Origin: Antedon bifida
Taxonomy: Eukaryota; Echinodermata; Crinoidea; Comatulida; Antedonidae
Assembly: GCA_963402885.1 (NCBI GenBank)
Contig: OY727102.1
Span: 15,500,001 to 15,564,000, forward strand
Direction: 5' to 3'
Length of the DNA stretch: 64,000 bases
The translations under genes and the position numbers were made by a program. Positions 24,210 to 34,733 of the stretch are shown here, in pieces (positions within the stretch are counted from its first letter, which is position 1; every line of letters starts with the position of its first letter). Below the pieces are notes generated by a model. It was not told where the DNA came from and searched no databases. It was given only the letters and a program-made list of their open reading frames with translations.

Positions 24210-24513
24210 TGTACAGATAAATCTGATATAATTTAAAAGATGTATGTCATTGGCTTCAATATTGTATTTCATATATCCTTTTGTATCTTCTTGAAATACA
24301 CTTTTTAAAGAAACTTCTATTTAACTCAGACCATGGATGGAAGTACCTCCTACATGCTTTGCCTTAAGTGAAGATTTCAAATCCGTGTGTGCCGGACATA
24401 AAGTACATTTTTCAATTATCGTTAATAAATCACCTTTATTGTGCGTGTCATTCGTATCATTTTCAAACAGCATTGGTTCTATTCAAATTTGTAGAGGAAA
24501 TAAGTTATAATAT

Positions 24514-24578
24514 AAGGATCTAGAATGCAACCAACCAGCACAATATTATTCTGCTGGTTGGTTGCATTCTAGATCCTT
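24514..24578. repeat. Perfect 27-bp inverted repeat with an 11-nt loop
   Basis: The left arm 24514-24540 (starting AAGGATCTAGAATGCAACC) and the right arm 24552-24578 are exact inverses, separated by CAATATTATTC. It lies inside the receptor intron. Perfect pairing over 27 bp cannot be chance. It could be a young foldback insertion or the stem of a small-RNA hairpin. No other copy was seen in the window. Confidence 0.9.
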
Positions 24579-25408
24579 TCGGGTTTTCGAAAGGGTAAAC
24601 AGTAAAATGCATAATGAAACAACACATTTATATCTATAAATATTAATTTATTTGAATCTTTACTTTGGATAATTAAAAACAAAGTTAAAGACAATTATAT
24701 GAAATACAGGTAGGCAGGTAGGCCTTTGTGTGTATAATAATGATTAAATAATTTATTTATAATGGTATAACTATTAGTTAAAAGCTAAATTAAAACAGAA
24801 CAAACTTGTTTTTAAATAAAAAATCTATTTTAGAAAAAAAACCAAACAAATTATGCCAAAAAGATATTTTATCACATAAATTACGTTGTTAATTGATTAT
24901 TCGGTAGAGAGAAAAAAAATATAATTGATTTTTATTGGGTAACATTTATATAATCATGTAACATAAAAGTATAACATTTTTCTGTTCCTATGGTTTTGCC
25001 ATTCAAGTTCATTTTGTACAGCAATAGCCAATTCCTTTCACTATGGTTTACAGACAAATCATGGGAAGAAGCAGTGTGGAATTAAACGATAAAGAAGGTG
25101 GATAAAACCCCGAAAGCTCCTCTAGTCAATGTAAATGAAAGTAATATGATATAACTCTATATGTTAACATTGCGTTATTTATAGAGAAAACTGCGTGGAA
25201 TGTGGAAATTGCGTTTCAGTAATATTTTTAATAAATACAATTTTTTTAGGCCGTTATACCCAATTCTCAGTGCTTTATCTCCACATACAATAGACAACAT
25301 TTGGCCTGCATCATAACATTCGGTAATACCGATCACATGTGGTGTATCATGTGAGGTTAGTTTAAGGGTCTGGTTATGACCTATGACACTAGGCAGTCAT
25401 GCTGTATA

Positions 25409-25544
25409 AAGCTCTGTCTACACTATCAAACTGTATGTAAAAATTGTGATGTACCCATATATGGACATTATGACGTCATAGGACTGCAATATTTTGGCAC
25501 AACACATCTTTTTTCAAACTAGTTTAATAGTGTAAACAGAGCTT
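25409..25544. mobile_element. MITE family C, copy 3 (internally rearranged)
   Basis: The left end is AAGCTCTGTCTACACTATCA and the right end is the inverse of AAGCTCTGTTTACACTATTA. The interior is shorter and partly reversed relative to copy 1: TGTACCCATATATGGACATT precedes the GACGTCATAGG block. Confidence 0.78.
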
Positions 25545-26504
25545 TTCGGAATTTTTCTATGAAACTGGTGGGCAAATCTAGATCCAGTACCCGATAATCG
25601 TGTATTATGCTCAACTAACTGAATTCTGTAGCATTATTTTGATGCTAATATTTGATCAAACAAGACTATCTGTACTGTAATACCTTTTTAAACACATAAT
25701 ATATTCCTAACTGAATTACATTCTTTTGATGCGAATCACATTACCAAACCTATTAATTAATCATAGCATAATTCAATATAGTTGAGAACTCATTAAAATG
25801 CAATAATTTATCACGGGTGGTCGATTAATTTCTAGTGACGCCTCCGTATGTTCTTACGGTTGCATTTAACAAATAATTTGTCATCTAATGGTTTAAATGG
25901 AAGTTATATTGATTTTTCTTAACATTCTATATTTCACCGCTTATTTTCGAAAACGGATCTAAATCAATATTAATACGCACTTAAATCGCTATTTTACACC
26001 TAAATTACTACAAATTTATAATAATTAGTACATAATTATCTCAGTAATGAACGCAATTTATGTTTGGTTACTCTGAAAGTTTAATTACCATCGTTCAGAC
26101 AAATCACTGAAAAATTAATAAAAATGGTCACGTTCAATATTGAGAATTTCATGAGTTGAAGTAATAATATTGACTGTTTAATTTAACGATGTGCTATCAA
26201 CAAATACAAACCATTCATTTTGTTTTATAACACAACTACTCATGTTATTAAAATAAAATTCGACTTAGTCTCCGATTATTATTAGGCATTCCAACCGCTG
26301 AAAAACTTTTATTTTTGTAATAATAAAATGTAGTTCATAATAGATATATAATATAACATTATAAAAATACGTTGGTAATTACTCTAAACCTTATAAAAAT
26401 GCATCGTTGCAATAGATAAATATTCATTAGTCATATTCATAAGTGACGTAAGAATTGAGCAGCTAACTACAATTACCCAATACAAACGCTTTCTGTCGAG
26501 CCGT

Positions 26505-26665
26505 CTGTGTAGTCGAATAGATTAGGCTATGGACATGTCAATGTATGGGGTTCGAATCCCATGAGCAGCTTCTTTTTACTTTATAGTGAGATAGAGATTA
26601 TTTAGAGGGTTAGGTTTAGTTATATTTAGGAAGTAGTTCGGCTATCTTTCACATAAAGGGACCTC
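26505..26665 (+). mobile_element. tRNA-derived SINE, family with the copy at 38283
   Basis: A tRNA-like head has a strong B-box-like GGGGTTCGAATCCCATGAGC at about 26548-26567, preceded by TGTGTAGTCGAATAGATTAGG in the A-box position. I could not fold a convincing acceptor stem, so a functional tRNA is unlikely. The body contains GATTATTTAGAGGGTTAG and ATATTTAGGAAGTAG. A related body, GATTATTTAGAAGGTTA and AATATTTAGGAAATA, lies at about 38358-38400. Confidence 0.62.
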
Positions 26666-29114
26666 AACTTATGTACGAAAAGAAAAATCGACATTGATTC
26701 AAGATGGTGGAAGCAGTGGAATAACTAAATAGAAATTAACTTTAGGACATGAATAAAATCATAATTGTATACCGTATCCATATTGTATAAGTATCATTTT
26801 GATTGTATTCAAACTAACACATTTTATGTAGACTATTACATATATAGATGCCATAATAAGAAACATCTGTTACTGTACATTAGTACTGTACAAATTATGA
26901 TGGGAATACGGCAGACAATTAAACTATTGAACACAGTAGACTAGAAGTCTTTTATTGCTGAATAATGCTTTATTATTTAAGCTTTCACTCTGCCTTTACC
27001 GAAAAACAAACAAACAAAAACACTCCATGTAAACATTATTTTGGAGTAAAAGCTGATGAGATATCTGCTATTTGTGAATTCAACGACAAATTTGATTTTG
27101 AAATTTGTTTTTTGTAAAAATGTTGATATGTCTCATTTGTTGGCAAAAGTGTAATAAGATATTCGCAATTGAATAACGCCAGTTTACCAAAATCAGGACA
27201 AAACAATTTACCAAGGTTGGTATTCTTACCTACTAACTGAAATTTCACAATAATATGAACCGTTGAAACATCATTTCAGTTTTAAAAAGAATACAAAATG
27301 GCGGCTATTAGTCGACACGATTCCAAATAAAAATATCTCAACACAGACACGATGGCATAACTGTACTGTATTTTATAACACACTTGAATTAACACGATTT
27401 AAATCTAAATTTAGTAATTTAATGTTTCGAATTATTATTTCTTTTCTATTAGGCCTAGGCCTATTCGTCATAGTCGTATATTCAAAAATATTTTTTATTC
27501 TGAGGCAGGAAATTTGAATTCGTAACATCAATCAATTTTGTTTTCATCATACTGTACAATAGATTAACGCCTTTTCACTGTAGCTTATTGATGGGGTTTA
27601 GATACAAACAACAGCATTCCAACTGGATAGCGATTGCTCTTTCTATGACAATTAATATCTTCGTTTTTCTAAAAATATACCAGCGGTAAGAACAAAAAGG
27701 TATTGCTAATGTGGGTATTCTACGTGTCAGATGAATGACAAAAATATTCATTAACGGAGACGGTGATCCACTTGTTTAAACTTTGCACAACATCCAACTA
27801 GCTGCACATGTATTTGATCAAATAATGTGAACACTGTGCATTTGTCAACCTTTGTATCTTAAAATGCACAGATAAATTCAAGTTTGGACAGAAAACCAGA
27901 TGCATTAGGGCACTGCTTTTGTAAATAATGCAAACAAATGTGTGTTTGAACTATTTTTCTTGAAACAAGGTTTATTTGGAATTGGTTTGGAATTATTTTC
28001 TTGATAATTATGTTTAATGTACAATTTTGTCCTGACCAGGGAAGAGTGGATCCTGGTGCTAACCTACACGTTAATCAACATCATATCATAAACATCATTA
28101 TGTATTACCTGTATAAGCATTTCTCTTGTAAATATGATTTTACTACGGTATATACTTATCCCAATCGATCAACTAAAATTAAGCATGGAATCAAGATTGA
28201 TCAACACCTGTGAAATTACAGCACTGAAACCTTGTACTGAATTACAATCAACTTAGTTAATGTAAGTTTTGTCTACTCTTGCAAAATCTCATCTTTATCG
28301 TTTCACATAATATTTCAGCTATATTGCCAGGCGGTTTAATATTTCTTTTCTTTTTTTAATTATATTCTTCTGAACTAAAACTCGTATTCATCCTAACTCT
28401 TACTTAGTGATTAAGTTTATAATAATATGTAAATTGACTCGTTATTTTTAAAATTTTATATCATGGTGATGTATTAAAATCCATCTAAAACTTCTTTATG
28501 CGTCACTAGATATCTTTCTTCTCATAGATACTAACTTACTAATGCATAAGTTTGTTATCTATCTTTGATGAAAATAACACAGGAAAATATATCAATTATC
28601 AACACTTACTGTGTGTGTCTTGATGAGCTAGACAATTATTAGTTTGGAGCCTTCTTATTGGCACGCCGTTCATTTATGATGTAAGCATGACTATATTAAT
28701 ATGAGTTGAGTAAAAGAAATCCACGTGTTTAATTAAATAGACTGCTTCTATAATTGACTTGTTATTATTACTTTCATTGTAATTAACTATCAAAAGGTAA
28801 TATTATTGGCCTACATTTAAAAGTAGTATAGTGTTGGCTTTTGTTATTTTTAATCATTATTTTTACGTTATTTTATATTTTTTGTTGTTGTAAGAGGCAT
28901 GCATGTAAGACCTTATCAGATTTTGTAAACCCACAGTGCGTGGTTTTGTTACATTTTTTGGAAATAAAGTTACCTATATATATATAGTGTTGTTAGTTGA
29001 AGAATAAAATTGTATACAGTCAAATAATGTAAATGTATAGCTTTTAAGTTTTTTAAGCACTTAGGTTGACATGGATGAAAATGAATCATTCTGACCACAC
29101 GTTAGGATTATCAA

Positions 29115-29345
29115 TAAAGGTATAGTGTATATACAGTATAATGTATTTAAACACAGTTGAATATCATAGCCATGATAATACTTTTAACACCTTGATATTT
29201 TGTTTTATTGAAACCATAATTTTGATGGGATTTCAAAATTCAATATTTCATTTATATGCCTACAATTTACTTTGAATAATTTGTTCATGTAGAGTGATTT
29301 GGAGATTCTTAGGAATACATTTATTTTGATTTGAATGTGATTTTT
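29115..29345. repeat. Direct duplication, copy 1
   Basis: It shares ordered blocks ATTGAAACCATAAT, TGGGATTTCAAAATTCAATA, ATATGCCTACAATT and GAGTGATTTGGAGATTCTTA with 29560-29800, at an offset of about 440 bp. Non-coding, inside the receptor intron. Confidence 0.85.
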
Positions 29346-29403
29346 TGAATATAGAAACATTAGGCCTAATCATTTTGAAAACACATTACAACTGATTATT
29401 TTA

Positions 29404-29552
29404 AAGTTATGTCTGCACTGTCAGACTAGTTTGACAAAAAAGTCTGATGTGCCCAAATGTGGTACTGATATGCCCAAATATGGTAGTTATATGACATTAT
29501 CATGTCCATATATGGGCACATCACATAAAGTTTGATAGTGTAGACAAAGCTT
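29404..29552. mobile_element. MITE family C, copy 4 (long subtype)
   Basis: The left end AAGTTATGTCTGCACTGTCA is diverged; the right end is the inverse of AAGCTTTGTCTACACTATCA. It has the doubled TGGTA motif of copy 2. It lies exactly between the two halves of a direct duplication. Confidence 0.78.
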
Positions 29553-29559
29553 AAGAGAG

Positions 29560-29800
29560 GTATGGTATATATACATGTATTATGTAAGTTTATACAGTTG
29601 AATATTAGATAACCATGATAATACTTACGCTTTGAAATTTTATATATTGAAACCATAATCTTAATGGGATTTCAAAATTCAATATTTCATTATATGCCTA
29701 CAATTAGGGTTTTCAATTTACTTTGAATAATTTCTTCATATAGAGTGATTTGGAGATTCTTAAGAATAATAAATTTTGATTTGAATGTGATTGTTTTCTT
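29560..29800. repeat. Direct duplication, copy 2
   Basis: Diverged copy of 29115-29345, with a small insertion (GGGTTTTCAATT) after ATGCCTACAATTA. Confidence 0.85.
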
Positions 29801-31058
29801 AAAAGCCTTGCATTGATTGGTTTTACCTCTTTATTTGTGTTGTGTATAAAGTAGTGATGAACAATGATTCTCAAGAATCAGAATAGACAATAAAGGCAAT
29901 GATTTATTTCTTTCTGTAATTCAATCCAGTTATTTCAAAACAATTTGGAGGCTGAATATTTTGTGAGTTGGTTAAAGTAGTATTGTACTTTACTAACAAA
30001 GCTGATATTATTGGAAATTACAATGATATTCCTAACTTCTTTGAATAAACGTCGGCTACATGTAGTTATTCTTTCCAATCTAACAACAGGATGCTGAGCC
30101 CCGGAGATCAAATGGTTTATCGGTGGCTTCGACAATATCAAGACACCGCGCTTCAAGGAGAATATCTACAGTACTACTTTTTCGCAGCCAGACATAAGAT
30201 CAAATGACTGTTACGAGTTCCTATCTTGAAAAGGCGAGCTCTGTCAACGTAAATAGGTGCAGTTGATAACATACAAAAAAAATAAAGTCACTGTTTGACA
30301 ATTAACTAACTAATTACCTTTGGTTTAAGGTCAAATACCTTATTTATCCATTCATTGAATCATTGATTACAATCTGGAATACTGTCTAGACATGTGTTTG
30401 ATTGCAATTGGACAAACTTTGTAATTATTATTGGAAATGATATGTTGACCTCTAAAAATAGTAATGCAGGTAATTTGGATCAGGATCTAGGGATTAACTT
30501 CTTCTCAATATCGAAGTTAGCATTGATGTTGACGACGATCGAACACTTACCTATACATTTTTTGGTGTGTTTTGATATTAAATAGGCATGGTTTCTAAAA
30601 ACAAGTGAAGCCAAATAAACGGTGTATTACGAAAACTACTCGATTCGTTTTGTGACGTAAGCATAACGTAATACTTGTATGTAAGCAGGCATACAGAATG
30701 AAATACTGTACACGTTTTATACAATACAATCGTGCTTTTAACTATTGTTTAATTCTATCAAATGAATTTTACCCTAACAAATTGGTAATATTGGCTTACA
30801 ATTTTGAAACAACAACAACAACAACATTCTTTTTTCATAAATATCTCATACACTGCTTCTTACACGTCATCAATCATAGACCATGATTATAAAAAGAGAT
30901 GCCATGAGTTGGCACAGACATCAATTGTGAGATATACAATATACTATAATGGATCGAAAGTGAGTAGTTAATAAATCATGTACCATACAAAAAGCTTTTA
31001 TGTTTAGGCCTATATCATAATTATTATAATGCAAACATTTTCGTATTATTTGTTACAG

Positions 31059-31194
31059 GTTTCAACACAAGTAACATGTTTTCTGCTAATGTTGGTGACC
31101 ATTGATCGATATTCATTGATTGTTAAAGCAGTTCAGTCTCGAAATTCTAGGAGTATTCGAAAAGCACGTATTATAATTGTTTGCATATGGATAG
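31059..31194 (+). CDS. Neuropeptide GPCR, internal exon: TM3 to TM4
   Basis: The acceptor TTGTTACAG ends at 31058 and the exon opens in phase 0 with VSTQVTCFLLMLVTIDRYS. It contains the G-protein-coupling DRY motif at the end of TM3. Intracellular loop 2 follows (LIVKAVQSRNSRSIRKAR), then TM4 (IIIVCIWI). It ends in phase 1 at G before GTAGGT. The next exon starts with the two bases needed to complete a Val codon, so the join is in frame. The S-x-Q-x-T-C stretch before DRY resembles kisspeptin receptors more than galanin receptors. That is a judgement from memory. Confidence 0.87.
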
Positions 31195-31333
31195 GTAGGT
31201 ATATTGAACACTTCTGAAAACGCATTGGTTATTTTTTTTTATTACACCGTATTTATAGAGGATGACCCTAAACGGCGTATGCTGACAATCAAGGGGCCCT
31301 CTTGATTAGTGACAGTGGCTGTGTGTAGGCTAT

Positions 31334-31502
31334 ACTAGTACACCGGGTTAACCCCCTACTCGTCTCGAAAGATGTACTAGGTACTTTATGTGCACATGAG
31401 CCAGTGTGTACACTGGACCTACGGTTTATAGTCCTTATCCGAGAAGACTCGTTCTATCACCAGAACCATGGAGCGAGTGAGGCTCGAACCCTTGTCGATG
31501 TA
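31334..31502 (-). mobile_element. tRNA-derived SINE, copy 2 (head truncated)
   Basis: Same element as 2855-3090: TAACCCCCTACTCG, GTACACTGGACCTACGGTTT, ATAGTCCTTATCCGAGAAGA and the inverse B box GGCTCGAACCC occur in order. The A-box end of the tRNA head is missing and is followed by unrelated sequence with a short (ACT)n run at 31524-31543. It lies in the second receptor intron. Confidence 0.8.
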
Positions 31503-34161
31503 GATCATGAATATTCGTGTACTACACTACTACTACTACTACTATAGGTGACCTGTATTCAGTTTTGATTTAATACTTGTCAATAGAGGGCAGACTATTT
31601 CCGGTTTTTGAAAATTAATTTTGCGGCTGTATTTCGATTTTTGTAAATAGCGCTTGTACTGATAATCAAATAATGTTTTATTAATACACAGCCTAGGTCC
31701 ATTCATGATTATCCACATTAAATGTATTTCCCCGATTGATACTCCTACCTATAATACTCTTAGACATTTTTCGAATATATATTTTGGTAAATTGTAATAC
31801 TAGAAAGACAAATATCATAATATTATTATCTGAATACGCATTGCGAAAACATTATCGTGTTACTAATTTAATACGTATTAAAATACGACTAATGCTAAAT
31901 GTACTAAGATTGTATGTAAGAAAAGGACGATGTATCGATTGCATCATATAATTATTCTATTAAATAGAGAGCAATGGCGAACAGACGTCTACTCAAAATT
32001 TACTCAAATTACTATAATAACATTATATTTGAGAAAAGTAAAGAAAACAGGGCTTATTTCAAGTGTGTGCGCAAAGATTTTGGCATTACGTCAACCACGG
32101 TGTAGAGGATAAACCTAGCTCCTCATTTGTAGGATGGAGGGAGGGGGAGACGATGTTTAGTATATGAAATATGAATACTGTACATTATGTTCCGATTAAC
32201 TGTTTAGGATTGTAAACATTCTCTTAATGCTATTTTTATATAGTTGTTGCACTTTTTTTGTATAGGGTCTATATTATAAATCTTGAACTTTTTTTTTTAC
32301 CATTTCCAATATTATTGAAGGGATTTGGCTGAAATCTACAAACTCATACAAATATAAAATCAAAATCTTTACTGCCATGCTTTATTAGTCAGAATGTTGC
32401 TTAGTTTCAATCTCTCAGACAATCGTAAAGGAAAACCACGTGTTTTCATCCTATCCTACAATTGTTTATGGATATAAATTAATAGTATATAATATTATTT
32501 CATAAAATAGTGTACGCAAATACACAACAGATTCTAATGAGTTCTGTATAATAATAATAATAACACATCCATCTGATGAGATATAATATTTGAGACAAGG
32601 GAAACATTAAACAATATCAAATAATGAATTATTTAATGGAAATGATGATACAGGTCTTTACGAGAAACCAGTCAAGAAGTTAAGTCGTAGATGATTAAAA
32701 GGGAATTAGATTCACAATCCCGATAAAAGCAAATATTCTATTTATAGTTCCGTCAATATTTTATCCCAACATTTCTTTCTTCATACATTATCTTAATGCT
32801 TGCGTTTGCTTTAGGTTAATTAAATGCTTACCGCTTCGTACCCGAGTATCTAGATTTCGACAGTATCATAGAAACATTCCGTAGCATCACATGTGTTTCA
32901 CATGTATCGCCTGTAATATACATGATGTGTCGTATTACCGAATATTTATATGATACTGGCTAAATATTGTTGTGGAGAAAGCAACTAAATAAACAGCTTA
33001 ATAACATTTCCTAACCTTTGAACAAATTTAAAAAAACATACATTTTTAACTGGTATATAGAGGAAGTGAAGTGGATTGGCGCAGTGAAATAATTGAATAC
33101 ATCATGACGGCTGTGGCGTATCTATGATTTTGAATAACTTACTATAAGGATAAACCTTTCTTTATATCCATATGATCCTGTCTATGTTGTTATATACGAC
33201 TGTACAAATTAGTATAATCCTTCAATTCATATGATTGGATGTGTATTGTGAAACGTGACTGCTAAACGACTTACTAAAACAGCCAGTGAAACCTAATGGT
33301 GAATTAAAACCTTAAACTAATAGACCTATTTTGTGACGATGTCTAGGCAAATCGTTCGATGTTCAGTTTAATAGTCGGTCTTACGGGCTGTATCCTTAGC
33401 AACCACATTATACATATATTAAAAGATTATTTTAATGATACCGTACCATCACTGATTCCAGACTATTACCTGAGGATGTATGTCGTCTCTTTAAAAATTA
33501 GCCGCTGTGGTACACAAACTTAAAGTCAACGACATTTATCATACGACAGTAGGCCTACATACAGTATTTTTCCAAGTTATTATACTATATCTCTTGCCTT
33601 ACAAACTTTATATATAATTATATATGCGCCGCCGCGGCTCGGGTGCAAGACAGATAGGTATAACTGCTGCTAAGCTCATAATACTGTTACGACAGTTAAA
33701 AAGTAAACGCAACCAATATTTTAGCGGATATTTTACATTTTCTATATTTCATGATTTGTTATTGGCTACAGCATCTTCACGATACAGTTGTCTCATCGTC
33801 TTTTTGTTGCCGCTATGTATAACTCGGTCAAAACTTATTTCTATTTTAATTATAATGGTACATAAATCTTCGGTTATTCGTAAATTGGTAAATTGACGTT
33901 ATAATATTAGAATAAAATTAAACATTCCATTCTAAATGGACAGGATAATAATAATCTATATTTGCTTTGAACACTTGCCAACTTGTAATCTTCATTGATT
34001 ATAATCTGTCAAGAAGTAATTTAAAACTGGTAATTGATTACGAGTATGATGTTTGAAAGCTATTTTTACCATGCCTAATATTGTTTAGTTTACTATAAGT
34101 GTTCGATTCAAAATTATTAAACAAAAACGATAATAATTGCTTGTACTATTTTCTTTTCAAG
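31503..34161 (+). other. Rest of the second receptor intron
   Basis: AT-rich intron sequence up to the acceptor TTCTTTTCAAG at 34161. No further exon or repeat that I can support. The open frames at 31736, 31930 and 33624 have no recognisable domain. Confidence 0.55.
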
Positions 34162-34733
34162 TTTCTCTTCTCCTGCAACTACCGGCCGCTGTGCTAAATA
34201 AAGTAACGGTATTTGAAGACGGTGCCAAAGTGTGCGGTACAATACTCAGAGATGGTTTTCAACAACAGGCGTATACAATCTACACATTCTCTTCAATCTA
34301 CATTGTTCCACTTACTGTCATTGCAATTTGTTACGTCAGGATATTAAAAGTAGTTTGGATGAGAAAATCAACGTCCACTTCAGTTTCAATGAGGAACAGG
34401 AATCGCAAGATACAAACAAAAAAGAAGATAAGGACAACCAAAATTGTTTTAATGTTGGTTGTAGCATTTGCAATATTCTGGTTGCCAATTCATGCATTTT
34501 TACTTTGGCAAGTGTTTGATCCTATGAGTATGATCAAGATGATAAATCAAAAGCTAGTTGGGACTACGTATATTCTTGCACTGTGTTTGATGTATTTTAG
34601 CAGCTGTGTTAACCCATTTATTTACGCATTTTCTTCATCTAGCTTTCAAAAACAATTTAGAATCATTTTTACAAAATGCTGTGTAAACTCACGAACAGCA
34701 CGAAAAGTGTCGACGTCACAAACAGGCCTATAG
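34162..34733 (+). CDS. Neuropeptide GPCR, terminal exon: TM4 end to C-terminus
   Basis: Phase-1 acceptor at 34161. The reading VSLLLQLPAAVLNKV completes TM4. Extracellular loop 2 has the disulfide partner in AKVCGTI. TM5 has SIYIVPLTVIAICYVRI. A basic third loop follows (RNRNRKIQTKKKIRTTK). TM6 has FAIFWLPIHAFLLW, in which Phe replaces the usual Cys of CWxP. TM7 carries NPFIYAF. Helix 8 is FQKQFRIIFTKCC, with a Cys pair suited to palmitoylation. The stop is TAG at 34731-34733. The layout is that of a Gq-type peptide receptor of the galanin, allatostatin-A and kisspeptin group. The lack of an intron from TM4 to the stop is compatible with these families. Confidence 0.9.

Larger units (their letters stand above)
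23654..31058 (+). other. Receptor intron, 7.4 kb, rich in small repeats
   Basis: It lies between the phase-0 donor after MQF and the phase-0 acceptor before VSTQ. It holds two family C MITEs plus a third flanked by a direct duplication, a perfect 27-bp hairpin, and a tRNA-derived SINE. The open frames inside (for example 27036-27248, 28001-28213, 30394-30585) have no domain or splice logic. Confidence 0.7.

Noticed and set aside
26505-26580. Functional tRNA gene
   Set aside because: A good B box, but no acceptor-stem pairing or clear anticodon loop, and the following body is shared with another locus, so a SINE is more likely.
33624-33896. Open frame beginning MRRRGSGARQIGI as an extra receptor exon
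   Set aside because: Phase and content do not fit; the exons at 31059 and 34162 already join exactly in frame at a Val codon in TM4.
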